Positions 1 through 6,389 are shown, numbered from the stretch's first letter. The stretch is DNA of 10,962 bases from Comamonadaceae bacterium (GCA_947377705.1 CANCGU010000069.1:1-10962), one strand, 5' to 3'. Notes: generated by a model not told the origin, from the sequence alone. Numbers and translations: made by a program.

Positions 1-1440
1 ATGCTTGCTCAACACGACGCGCCCATCATCGCCATTGCCACTGCTCCCGGTCGAGGCGCCGTGGGCATTGTGCGTGTGAGTGGAAAAAACCTTGGCCCCT
101 TGGTACAGGCCTTGTGTGGCCGCACACTCAAACCGCGAGAGGCCACGTATTTGCCTTTGCCGGATGAAGCAGGCGCCCCCATAGACCATGTGCTGGCGCT
201 GCACTTTCCTGGCCCCAACAGCTATACAGGCGAAGACGTATTGGAGTTGCAGGCACACGGGGGGCCCGTGGTGTTACAACTCATCGTGGCGCGCTGTCTG
301 CGCGTGGCAGCAACGCTCAGCGAAAACAACAAGCCCTTGCTGGGTGGCCTGCGTCTGGCACAGCCAGGCGAATTTACACAACGCGCGTTCTTGAACCATA
401 AGTTAGATTTGGCCCAGGCCGAAGCCGTGGCCGATCTGATCGACGCGAGCACGGAAGCGGCGGCACGCGGCGCCAGTCGGTCCTTGGCGGGCGCGTTTTC
501 CAACGAAATTCATCAGTTGCGTGATGCGCTGATTCACTTGCGCATGCTGGTGGAAGCCACGTTGGATTTTCCCGAAGAAGATATCGATTTTTTAAAGCAA
601 GCCGATGCGCAAGGCCAGCTCACGCGACTCCAACAAAACCTTGCGCGTGTGATGGCGCAAACCAAGCAAGGCGCGCTGTTACGCGAGGGTATTCGTGTTG
701 TCATTGCCGGCCAACCCAATGCCGGAAAAAGTTCCTTGCTCAACGCCTTGGCAGGGGCCGAGTTGGCCATCGTCACGCCCATCGCAGGCACCACACGCGA
801 TGTGGTGCAACAGACGATCCAGATTGAAGGCGTACCCCTGCATGTGGTGGACACGGCCGGTTTGCGTGAACACCCCGATGTGGATGAGGTGGAGCGCATA
901 GGCATTGCCCGCGCTTGGGACCAAATTGGCCAAGCCGATGCCGTGCTCTTTTTGCACGACCTCACGCGCAAAGCTGATGCGGCGTATGCCGCCGCCGATG
1001 CGCAAATTGAACAAACCTTGCACAACAAGTTAGACCCTCATGTGCCCGTGTTGCACCTCTGGAACAAAGCAGATGCACACAGCGTGGCTGCGACAGCGCC
1101 CAGTCAAGACAGCCAGGCGCTGGCCACACACCTCACGCTGTCCGCCAAAACAGGCGATGGTTTGCCCGCCTTGCGTCAACAGCTGCTGAGTGTGGTGGGT
1201 TGGCAAGGGGGTAGTGCCGAAGGCATGTTCATGGCGCGTGAGCGCCATGTGCAGGCCTTGCACGAAGTGGATGAGCACCTCATGCAGGCCAACGCCAGCC
1301 TGCAGGCCAAAGTGCCTGCGTTGGACTTGCTGGCGGAAGAACTGCGATTGGGTCAAAACGCGCTCAACACCATCACCGGCGAGTTCACTTCAGACGACTT
1401 ACTCGGCGTGATCTTCTCTAGCTTTTGTATCGGCAAATAA
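1..1440 (+). CDS. mnmE: tRNA uridine-5-carboxymethylaminomethyl(34) synthesis GTPase MnmE
   Basis: MnmE (TrmE) is a dimeric GTPase that works with the FAD enzyme MnmG to put a (carboxymethyl)aminomethyl group on C5 of the wobble uridine of certain tRNAs, using a folate-bound one-carbon unit. The 479-residue product is full length for the family. It has an N-terminal folate-binding domain (about 1-125), a helical domain and an inserted G domain. G-domain motifs are all present: G1 GQPNAGKSS (237-245), G2 TPIAGTTRD (259-267), G3 DTAG (284-287), G4 NKAD (355-358) and G5 SAK (381-383). The invariant C-terminal FCIGK, with the functional cysteine at 476, closes the protein. The start is the first base of the window, so its promoter and SD cannot be seen; the N-terminus matches the family. 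In many bacteria mnmE follows yidC/rnpA/rpmH; that side lies outside the window. kdsD follows after 26 bp. Confidence 0.97.
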   Translation: MLAQHDAPIIAIATAPGRGAVGIVRVSGKNLGPLVQALCGRTLKPREATYLPLPDEAGAPIDHVLALHFPGPNSYTGEDVLELQAHGGPVVLQLIVARCLRVAATLSENNKPLLGGLRLAQPGEFTQRAFLNHKLDLAQAEAVADLIDASTEAAARGASRSLAGAFSNEIHQLRDALIHLRMLVEATLDFPEEDIDFLKQADAQGQLTRLQQNLARVMAQTKQGALLREGIRVVIAGQPNAGKSSLLNALAGAELAIVTPIAGTTRDVVQQTIQIEGVPLHVVDTAGLREHPDVDEVERIGIARAWDQIGQADAVLFLHDLTRKADAAYAAADAQIEQTLHNKLDPHVPVLHLWNKADAHSVAATAPSQDSQALATHLTLSAKTGDGLPALRQQLLSVVGWQGGSAEGMFMARERHVQALHEVDEHLMQANASLQAKVPALDLLAEELRLGQNALNTITGEFTSDDLLGVIFSSFCIGK

Positions 1441-1454
1441 GCCCACCCCACCGA

Positions 1455-1466
1455 TAAAATGAACGC
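1455..1466 (+). promoter_or_regulatory. candidate -10 element of a leaderless kdsD transcript
   Basis: TAAAAT (1455-1460) ends 6 nt before the kdsD ATG, so transcription would begin at or next to the A of the start codon. No Shine-Dalgarno sequence is visible in the 26 bp between mnmE and kdsD. No good -35 is seen at 16-18 bp (GGCAAA at 17 bp). The same spacing recurs before the genes at 5733 and 6390. This is inference from spacing only; kdsD could also be translated from a read-through mnmE mRNA. Confidence 0.35.
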
Positions 1467-2483
1467 ATGACCCAAACCCATGCACACACGGCCAGCGCGC
1501 CCGTCGCTCAGGTGGATGACCAACGCATTTTGCAGCTGGCCCATGACACCCTCACCATCGAAGCAGACGCTGTGAGGCACTTGCGCGAAGGCCTGTCGCC
1601 AAGCTTTGTGCATGCCGTGCGTGCCATTCTCAAAGTCACCGGCCGTGTGGTCGTGATGGGCATGGGCAAGAGCGGCCATGTCGGGCGCAAGATCACCGCC
1701 ACCTTGGCCTCCACGGGCACGCCGGCCATGTTTGTGCATCCTGCCGAAGCCAGCCATGGCGACTTAGGCATGGTCAAAGACACCGACCTCGTGATTGCCA
1801 TTTCTAACAGCGGCGAGAGCGATGAGCTCGCGGCCATCCTTCCCGTGCTCAAGCGCCAAGGCGTGCCCTTGGTGGCGCTCACAGGCGGTGCGCAATCCAC
1901 CTTGGCCAGCCACGCAGACATCGTGCTCAATACAGGCGTGCTCAAAGAGGCTTGTCCACTTAACCTGGCACCCACGGCCAGCACCACGGCTCAAATGGCG
2001 ATGGGCGATGCCCTGGCTGTCGCGTTGCTTGATGCGCGTGGCTTCAAGGCGGAAGACTTTGCGCGATCACATCCAGGCGGCTCGTTGGGTCGTCGTTTGC
2101 TTACCCATGTGAGCGATGTCATGCGCAGCGGTGATGCCGTGCCAAGCGTTCTGCCAACCGTGAGTTTTAGCGATTTAATGCGCGAGATGAGTGCCAAAGG
2201 TTTGGGCGCCTCGGCCATCATTGATGCGAACAAAAAAGTGTTGGGCATCTTCACGGACGGCGACTTGCGCCGCTTGATTGAAACCGGCACCGACATGCGT
2301 CAGCTCACCGCCCAGCAAGTCATGCACGCCAACCCGCGCACGGTGCGCTCTAGCGCCTTGGCCGCCGAAGCGGCCGAGTTGATGGAGTTGCACCGCATTA
2401 CCAGCGTCTTGGTGGTGGATGAGCAGGGCATTTTGTGTGGTGCGATCAACACCAACGATTTGATGCGTGCGAAAGTCATTTGA
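1467..2483 (+). CDS. kdsD: D-arabinose-5-phosphate isomerase (KdsD/KpsF family)
   Basis: The enzyme interconverts D-ribulose-5-phosphate and D-arabinose-5-phosphate, the first committed step toward Kdo, the sugar linking lipid A to the LPS core. The 338-residue product has the usual length and order: an N-terminal SIS sugar-isomerase domain (about 35-205) with GMGKSGHVGRK (65-75), SNSGES (113-118), EACPLNLAPTAST (161-173) and SHPGGSLGRR (201-210), followed by two CBS domains (about 214-275 and 282-338). The CBS pair is typical of KdsD and absent from many stand-alone SIS proteins. The stop overlaps the kdsC start by one base (TGATG), which implies translational coupling, and kdsC acts two steps later in the same pathway. 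No SD is seen at the start; a -10-like hexamer lies just upstream. GutQ/KpsF paralogues have the same chemistry, but the LPS neighbours favour KdsD. Confidence 0.95.
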   Translation: MTQTHAHTASAPVAQVDDQRILQLAHDTLTIEADAVRHLREGLSPSFVHAVRAILKVTGRVVVMGMGKSGHVGRKITATLASTGTPAMFVHPAEASHGDLGMVKDTDLVIAISNSGESDELAAILPVLKRQGVPLVALTGGAQSTLASHADIVLNTGVLKEACPLNLAPTASTTAQMAMGDALAVALLDARGFKAEDFARSHPGGSLGRRLLTHVSDVMRSGDAVPSVLPTVSFSDLMREMSAKGLGASAIIDANKKVLGIFTDGDLRRLIETGTDMRQLTAQQVMHANPRTVRSSALAAEAAELMELHRITSVLVVDEQGILCGAINTNDLMRAKVI

Positions 2484-3037
2484 TGAATACACAGACACCC
2501 GCCTTGAACTTTGACCCCGCGCTGCTTTTGCGCGCACAGGGCATACGCGTTGCATTTTTCGATGTGGACGGCGTGCTCACCGATGGCGGCCTGCTGTTCA
2601 CTGAAAGCGGCGAAACCATCAAGCGCTTTTCGACCTTGGATGGCCATGGTTTGAAAATGCTGCACAAGGTTGGCATCACCCCCGCGGTCATCACCGGGCG
2701 CGACAGCGCGCCGTTGCGTGCGCGCTTGAAGGCTTTGGGCATTACGCATGTCCGTTACGGCACAGAGGACAAGGCCCCAGCTGCCCAAGAAATTTTGAAT
2801 GAGTTGAGCCTTGATTGGTCGCAAGCGGCCCACATGGGTGACGACTGGCCCGACCTCGCCGTGATGACCCGCGCCGCTTTTGCATGTGCGCCGAGCAATG
2901 CCCATATTGAAGCAAAAGCGGTCGCGCACTACGTGACGCAACGCGAGGGTGGCCATGGTGCCGCCCGTGAGTTTTGTGATTTATTGCTGGTGGCAAGCGG
3001 CCGCTATGCCGAGCTATTGCAAGGCTATCTCGGGTGA
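2483..3037 (+). CDS. kdsC: 3-deoxy-D-manno-octulosonate-8-phosphate phosphatase KdsC
   Basis: KdsC hydrolyses Kdo-8-phosphate to Kdo and phosphate. It is a small, cap-less HAD phosphatase that works as a tetramer. From the chosen ATG the product has 184 residues, the usual size. HAD motif I is DVDGVLTDG (27-35) with nucleophile D27 and acid/base D29; motif II is T71 in ITGR; K97 is the motif III lysine; GDDWPD (119-124) supplies the Mg-binding aspartates. A GGHGAARE segment (157-164) near the C-terminus is typical of KdsC. The reading frame is open further upstream to an ATG at 2435, but that start lies inside kdsD. The ATG at 2483 overlaps the kdsD TGA and gives the family-like N-terminus, so it is preferred. 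The gene end overlaps lptC by four bases (GTGA). Confidence 0.95.
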   Translation: MNTQTPALNFDPALLLRAQGIRVAFFDVDGVLTDGGLLFTESGETIKRFSTLDGHGLKMLHKVGITPAVITGRDSAPLRARLKALGITHVRYGTEDKAPAAQEILNELSLDWSQAAHMGDDWPDLAVMTRAAFACAPSNAHIEAKAVAHYVTQREGGHGAAREFCDLLLVASGRYAELLQGYLG

Positions 3038-3681
3038 GCGCAGCCCCATCTTTGTCGTTGCCTATGCGCGTGCGACGCGTCTGGGACCGTTTTGCGGTGT
3101 ACCTGCCTTTGTTGCTCATGGGGTTGATGGCCATGACCACCTACTGGTTGGTGCGCAACACGCCTGCAATGGCCGAAGCTCAGCTGGAAGCCGCACCACG
3201 TCATGTGCCTGACTATTTCATGCGTGATTTTTCAGTCAAGGTCTTTGGCGAAGATGGCAAACTCAAAAGCGAAATCGTGGGTCTTGAGGGACGCCACTTC
3301 CCGGACACCGACACTTTAGAAATTGACCAACCGCGCATTCGTCTCCTTGGCGCGCAAGGCCGCACCACCACGGCTGTTGCAAGACGCGGTCTGATCAATG
3401 CAGATGGTTCAGAAGCGCAGCTATTTGGACAGGCGGTGGTGATTCGTGAGGCCAGCACCCATGCGCAAGGTGCCGTGTCACCACGCAGTGAACTGCAAAG
3501 TGATTTTTTGCATTTGTTTGCCAACACCGAGCAGGTGCGCTCGCATCTACCCGTTGTTTTGGTGCGTGGCGCAGGTGACCGTTTTACCGCAGACGGTATG
3601 GATTACGACAATTTAGACCGCGTGATGCAACTCAAAGGGCGTGTCCACGGCACACTTCAACCGCCTAAAGACAAAAAATAA
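3034..3681 (+). CDS. lptC: LPS export ABC transporter periplasmic protein LptC
   Basis: LptC is a bitopic inner-membrane protein that passes LPS from the LptBFG ABC transporter to the periplasmic LptA bridge. The 215-residue product shows a short basic N-terminus (RVRRVWDR), one hydrophobic membrane anchor (about 22-40) and a periplasmic beta-jellyroll domain (about 58-205). The jellyroll begins with the characteristic YFMRDFSVKVFGEDGKLKSE and ends with DNLDRVMQLKGRVHGTL. A GTG start at 3034, overlapping the kdsC stop (GTGA), is chosen because of the coupling; an ATG at 3064 (MRVRR, residue 11) is a realistic alternative and would leave the anchor intact. In most Gram-negative bacteria lptA and lptB follow; here a terminator and a convergent gene follow instead, so those partners must be encoded elsewhere. 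Confidence 0.93.
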   Translation: MSAAPSLSLPMRVRRVWDRFAVYLPLLLMGLMAMTTYWLVRNTPAMAEAQLEAAPRHVPDYFMRDFSVKVFGEDGKLKSEIVGLEGRHFPDTDTLEIDQPRIRLLGAQGRTTTAVARRGLINADGSEAQLFGQAVVIREASTHAQGAVSPRSELQSDFLHLFANTEQVRSHLPVVLVRGAGDRFTADGMDYDNLDRVMQLKGRVHGTLQPPKDKK

Positions 3682-3704
3682 GCAGGCGTGACCAGCCCCA
3701 TGAA

Positions 3705-3728
3705 AAAAGGCTCCCGAGGGAGCCTTTT
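3705..3728. terminator. bidirectional Rho-independent terminator between lptC and the RRM gene
   Basis: GGCTCC (3709-3714), loop CGAG and GGAGCC (3719-3724) form a GC-rich hairpin, flanked by A(4+) at 3703-3708 and TTTT at 3725-3728, so the stem can extend to 10 bp. Read leftward, the hairpin is followed by six U, which ends the RRM gene well. Read rightward, four U follow, giving a weaker stop for the lptC operon. Confidence 0.88.
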
Positions 3729-3750
3729 GATTTGCAGTGAAGCAGATCGA

Positions 3751-4185
3751 TTAGTAGCTGCTGCCACCACCGAAACCGCCGCGACCACCACCGCCGCCGC
3801 CGCCTTCGCGACGACCGCCGCCAGCACCGCCGCCGCCGTAGGGGCTACGGAAACCGCCGCCGCCGCCGCCTTCACGACCGCCACCACCGTAGCCGCCGCC
3901 GCCACCACCGAAACCGCCAGTGCGGGGAGGACGTGGCTCCATTGGACGAGCTTCGTTCACCACGAGGCTACGGCCACCCAAAGGTGCACCGTTCATGCCT
4001 TCGACGGCTGCCAAAGCTTCGGCATCGCTGCCCATCTCGACGAAACCAAAACCTTTAGAGCGGCCAGTGTCGCGCTCCATCATGACCTTGGCGCTAGTCA
4101 CAGTACCGAACTGTCCGAAAGACTGCTCAAGATCGCTGTCGCGTACCGAATACGGCAAATTGCCGACGTACAGTTTATTGCCCAT
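3751..4185 (-). CDS. RRM-domain RNA-binding protein with glycine-rich tail
   Basis: This is a single RNA-recognition-motif protein of 144 residues. The RRM covers about residues 3-80, with RNP2 LYVGNL (5-10) and RNP1 KGFGFVEM (44-51), whose aromatic residues stack on RNA bases. Residues 89-143 are almost all glycine with scattered Arg, Phe and Tyr (GGGREGGG, GGGRREGGG, GGRGGFGGG). This layout resembles cyanobacterial Rbp proteins and plant glycine-rich RNA-binding proteins, several of which are cold-induced; a cold role here is inference. AAGGAG (4194-4199) lies 8 nt before the ATG and decides the start, but GGAG is inside an 8-bp inverted repeat. The gene is monocistronic: an own promoter candidate and 5' leader lie upstream and a strong terminator downstream. 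The RNA target is unknown. Confidence 0.9.
   Translation of the reverse strand: MGNKLYVGNLPYSVRDSDLEQSFGQFGTVTSAKVMMERDTGRSKGFGFVEMGSDAEALAAVEGMNGAPLGGRSLVVNEARPMEPRPPRTGGFGGGGGGYGGGGREGGGGGGFRSPYGGGGAGGGRREGGGGGGGRGGFGGGSSY
3774..3918. repeat. GCC/ACC trinucleotide-rich tract encoding the glycine tail
   Basis: Runs of (GCC)n broken by ACC, TTC and CGA triplets on the + strand, read as GGN glycine codons on the - strand. The tract contains near-duplicate modules with GCCGCCGCC followed by TTCgCGACC or TTCaCGACC (about 3797-3815 and 3855-3880). Such tracts are prone to slippage, so tail length may vary between strains. The long + strand frame through here has no independent support. Confidence 0.75.
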
Positions 4186-4189
4186 GAAA

Positions 4190-4228
4190 GGGACTCCTTA
4201 AAACACAAAAACAAAGCGATGGAGTCCC
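4190..4228 (-). promoter_or_regulatory. SD-sequestering hairpin in the 5' leader of the RRM gene
   Basis: GGGACTCC at 4190-4197 and GGAGTCCC at 4221-4228 are perfect reverse complements. In the - strand mRNA they form an 8-bp stem (6 G-C, 2 A-U) with a 23-nt loop (4198-4220) rich in U. The 3' arm contains GGAG of the Shine-Dalgarno sequence, and the AUG follows the stem after 4 nt, so the folded form should hide the ribosome binding site. The pairing is visible; the regulatory role is inferred. Confidence 0.65.
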
Positions 4229-4255
4229 GAACCGAAACTGACCGATCACCAAATA

Positions 4256-4288
4256 CAACCTTGCCAATGACGTGCATTCACAAGGTTG
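4256..4288 (-). promoter_or_regulatory. second leader hairpin, near the predicted 5' end of the RRM mRNA
   Basis: CAACCTTG (4256-4263) pairs with CAAGGTTG (4281-4288), a perfect 8-bp stem. Inside it, AATG (4266-4269) pairs with CATT (4275-4278) around a 5-nt loop, separated from the outer stem by a 2x2 internal loop. The predicted start of transcription (about 4287) puts this hairpin at the very 5' end of the mRNA. It could stabilise the message, act as a protein-binding element, or be a DNA operator. Confidence 0.5.
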
Positions 4289-4293
4289 CGGCC

Positions 4294-4318
4294 ATTATGG
4301 AGCACAAGTTGCACAAAT
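4294..4318 (-). promoter_or_regulatory. candidate sigma-70 promoter of the RRM gene
   Basis: On the - strand CATAAT (4294-4299) matches the -10 consensus in five of six bases. The -35 region is weak: TTGGTT lies 19 bp upstream. The start point would be near 4287, giving a leader of about 100 nt that contains both hairpins. A direct repeat GCACAA (4302-4307 and 4311-4316 on the + strand, 9 bp apart) lies in the spacer. Confidence 0.35.
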
Positions 4319-4357
4319 AACCAAGCGTTTACCTGTATTTAGTGCAATTGATATCCG

Positions 4358-4379
4358 AAAAACCACAATTCCTGTGGCT
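4358..4379 (-). terminator. Rho-independent terminator of amtB
   Basis: Directly after the amtB stop, the - strand reads CCACA, loop GGAAT, TGTGG and then TTTTT (complement of 4358-4362). The stem has 5 Watson-Crick pairs and can extend by a G-U and an A-U pair into the stop codon and the U run. It is short but correctly placed. Confidence 0.6.
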
Positions 4380-5581
4380 TACCAGCTCGCTTCCCGGTCT
4401 GGCGAGGCTGTGATTTTGTGAATTGTCAGGTCAGCCCCTTCGAATTCCTCTTCTTGGCTCAAGCGCAAACCCAGTGTCATTTTCAACACGCCGTACACCA
4501 CAAAGCCACCCACCAACGCCCACACCACGCCCAGCGCCGTGCCCGCCAATTGCGCGGTGAGGTTAATGCCGCCAAGGCCCCCCATCGCCTGAGTGCCAAA
4601 AATACCAGCCGCAATGCCGCCCCATGTGCCGCACAAGCCGTGCAAGGGCCACACGCCCAACACATCGTCAATGCGCCACTTGTTTTGTGTCAGCGTGAAC
4701 ATCACCACAAAAATGCCACCTGCTACAGCGCCCACCACCAACGCGCCCATGGGGTGCATCAAATCAGAGCCCGCGCACACGGCCACCAAGCCCGCCAAGG
4801 GGCCGTTGTGCACAAAGCCAGGATCGTTTTTGCCCGCAATCAACGCGACCAAGGTGCCGCCCACCATCGCCATCAGTGAGTTCACAGCTACCAGGCCAGA
4901 AATTTTGTCGAGCGTTTGCGCGCTCATCACATTGAAGCCAAACCAGCCCACGATCAAAATCCATGCCCCCAAAGCGAGAAACGGAATGCTCGAGGGTGGG
5001 TGTGCCGAAATCGCGCCGTCTTTGCGGTAGCGGTTGCTACGCGCACCCAGCAACAACACGGCAGGCAACGCAACCCAACCGCCCACGGCGTGAACCACGA
5101 CAGAGCCCGCAAAATCGTGGAACTCGTCGCCGGTCAATTCTTTCAGCCATGCTTGAAAACCGAAATGCTGGTTCCAAGCAATGCCCTCGAAGAAAGGGTA
5201 CACAAAGCCGACGATGACGGCGGTGGCAATCAGTTGTGGCCAAAATTTGGCGCGCTCCGCAATGCCGCCAGAAATGATGGCGGGAATCGCCGCAGCAAAG
5301 GTGAGCAAGAAAAAGAACTTCACCAGCTCGTAGCCGTTTTTGTCAGCCAGCGATTCAGCGCCGATCATGAAACTTGCGCCGTACGCGACCCCATAACCCA
5401 CGACAAAGTAGGCGAGGGTGGACACACAGAAATCCACCAAAATTTTGACCAGTGCGTTGACTTGGTTTTTACGACGAACTGTGCCCAGTTCTAAAAATGC
5501 GAAACCCGCATGCATGGCAAGCACCATGATGGCGCCGAGCAGAATGAACAAAGCATCCGCGCCCTGTTTGTGTGCATCCAT
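4379..5581 (-). CDS. amtB: Amt/Mep/Rh-family ammonium transporter
   Basis: This is a trimeric inner-membrane ammonium channel for nitrogen scavenging. The 400-residue product is almost wholly hydrophobic with about 11 membrane helices. Family marks are DFAGSVVVHAVGG (156-168) with the conserved Asp156 and the first pore histidine His164, and the second pore histidine His314 in HGLCGTWGG. The spacing of these residues matches E. coli AmtB (160, 168, 318) with a constant offset of four. The AGS in place of the usual AGG is a small deviation. A short cytoplasmic C-terminal tail (GLRLSQEEEFEGADL) matches the regulatory tail contacted by GlnK. AAGGAAG (5586-5592) sits 4 nt before the ATG. No glnK gene is adjacent. 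A sigma-54 promoter candidate lies upstream, which fits nitrogen-starvation control. Confidence 0.95.
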   Translation of the reverse strand: MDAHKQGADALFILLGAIMVLAMHAGFAFLELGTVRRKNQVNALVKILVDFCVSTLAYFVVGYGVAYGASFMIGAESLADKNGYELVKFFFLLTFAAAIPAIISGGIAERAKFWPQLIATAVIVGFVYPFFEGIAWNQHFGFQAWLKELTGDEFHDFAGSVVVHAVGGWVALPAVLLLGARSNRYRKDGAISAHPPSSIPFLALGAWILIVGWFGFNVMSAQTLDKISGLVAVNSLMAMVGGTLVALIAGKNDPGFVHNGPLAGLVAVCAGSDLMHPMGALVVGAVAGGIFVVMFTLTQNKWRIDDVLGVWPLHGLCGTWGGIAAGIFGTQAMGGLGGINLTAQLAGTALGVVWALVGGFVVYGVLKMTLGLRLSQEEEFEGADLTIHKITASPDREASW

Positions 5582-5611
5582 AAATCTTCCTTGTCTTATT
5601 TGATTTGTTTT

Positions 5612-5685
5612 GGTGCGCTTTCGCGCCTGATTTTTCTATCGCACCAGATGTAAGCAAAAAATGCACCAAATTTAACGGTGCGCAC
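5612..5685. promoter_or_regulatory. cluster of NtrC-like GGTGC/GCACC half-sites
   Basis: Half-sites occur at 5612-5616 (GGTGC), 5641-5645 (GCACC), 5663-5667 (GCACC) and 5677-5681 (GGTGC), plus an 8-bp palindrome GTGCGCAC at 5678-5685. NtrC sites are TGCACC/GGTGCA dyads, but with a 5-nt gap between GCACC and GGTGC; here the closest pair has a 9-nt gap and overlaps the -24 box. The resemblance is visible; NtrC binding is uncertain. Confidence 0.4.
5654..5670 (-). promoter_or_regulatory. candidate sigma-54 (-24/-12) promoter of amtB
   Basis: The - strand reads TTGGTGCATTTTTTGCT, against the sigma-54 consensus YTGGCACGNNNNTTGCW. The invariant GG (5666-5667) and GC (5654-5655) are exactly 10 nt apart, and TTGCT matches fully; three bases of the -24 box differ. 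The start would be near 5642, giving a leader of about 60 nt. Position in front of an ammonium transporter supports the call. Confidence 0.65.
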
Positions 5686-5720
5686 GAGGTTGGGACGGTG
5701 ATCTCGACGCTCGCAGTCGT

Positions 5721-5732
5721 TACGATTCAACA
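5721..5732 (+). promoter_or_regulatory. candidate -10 element of a leaderless lysE-family transcript
   Basis: TACGAT (5721-5726) ends 6 nt before the ATG at 5733 and no Shine-Dalgarno sequence is visible. The -35 at 17 bp (GTGATC) is poor. It is listed because the spacing equals that before kdsD and the GDT1 gene. Confidence 0.3.
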
Positions 5733-6359
5733 ATGCTGATTTCTACCCAAGTGTTTGCTTTTTTGTTGACGGCCGTTTTGTTAACCGCCACGCCCGGACC
5801 TGACAACCTCATGGTGTTGAGTGTGGGCATGTCGCGTGGCAAACGCGCTGGCATGGCATTTGGTCTGGGTTGTGCGCTCGGCTGTTTGAGCCATACCGCG
5901 CTTGCTGTGGTGGGCGTCAGCGCCCTTGTGGCCGCCTCGCCCGTGGCTTTTCTGCTGTTGAAAATCACGGGTGGCGTGTATTTGGTTGGGTTGGGCATGC
6001 AAGCTTTGCGACATGCAGGTGGCGCAACGATAGGCGCGGATCAAGCCGGCGAGGTGTCGTTGCAACGGCTTTTTGCCAAGGGGCTGTTGGCCAACGCCAT
6101 CAATCCAAAGGTGGTTCTGTTTTTCTTGTCGTTTTTGCCACAGTTTGTCGATGCCTCTCGGGACGATGTGGCGTGGCAGCTAGGTCTGTTGGGTGTGCTG
6201 TTCACGGCGCAAGCTGCAATTTTGTTTGGCTTGCTTGGTTATTTTGCGGGAAGCGTCGGCGGCTGGCTAAGCCGCAAACCCAGCGTCGGCCTGTGGCTGG
6301 ACCGGCTGGCTGGCTGCGTGTTTATTGGGCTGGGCATTCGAATCATGGTGGCCTACTGA
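5733..6359 (+). CDS. LysE/RhtB-family amino-acid exporter
   Basis: This 208-residue inner-membrane protein has the length and six-helix hydrophobicity of the LysE/RhtB family, whose members export amino acids such as lysine, threonine, homoserine or leucine. The N-terminal signature TATPGPDNL (18-26) and the later NAINPKVVLFFLSFLPQF (121-138) are typical of the RhtB branch. Substrate cannot be told from sequence. The ATG at 5733 gives a standard N-terminus that begins directly in the first helix, although no SD precedes it. It is divergent from amtB (151 bp between starts) and 30 bp upstream of the GDT1-family gene, so the two + genes may be co-transcribed. Confidence 0.9.
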   Translation: MLISTQVFAFLLTAVLLTATPGPDNLMVLSVGMSRGKRAGMAFGLGCALGCLSHTALAVVGVSALVAASPVAFLLLKITGGVYLVGLGMQALRHAGGATIGADQAGEVSLQRLFAKGLLANAINPKVVLFFLSFLPQFVDASRDDVAWQLGLLGVLFTAQAAILFGLLGYFAGSVGGWLSRKPSVGLWLDRLAGCVFIGLGIRIMVAY

Positions 6360-6377
6360 AGCTAAAAACGCGCACGG

Positions 6378-6389
6378 TAGGATCACGCC
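6378..6389 (+). promoter_or_regulatory. TAGGAT before the GDT1 gene: leaderless -10 or weak SD
   Basis: TAGGAT (6378-6383) ends 6 nt before the ATG at 6390. It fits the TAnnAT-N6-ATG pattern seen before kdsD and the lysE-family gene, but AGGA (6379-6382) could equally serve as a weak ribosome binding site with 7-nt spacing. The sequence alone does not decide. Confidence 0.3.

Noticed and set aside
2435..2482. Upstream ATG of the kdsC frame
   Set aside because: It would add 16 residues lying inside kdsD that are unlike the family; the ATG at 2483 overlaps the kdsD stop and fits better.
2300..2956. A 218-codon - strand frame across kdsD and kdsC
   Set aside because: It is antisense to two well-identified genes, has no recognisable domain and no SD; it is a by-product of GC-biased codon use.
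3688..4320. A 210-codon + strand open frame rich in Ala and Thr
   Set aside because: It is antisense to the RRM gene and exists because GGN glycine codons read backwards give no stops. It also starts inside the terminator hairpin region and resembles no family.
6360..6389. A yybP-ykoY manganese riboswitch before the GDT1-family gene
   Set aside because: Only 30 bp separate it from the preceding gene, too short for the aptamer, and no aptamer-like structure was recognised upstream of the lysE-family gene either.
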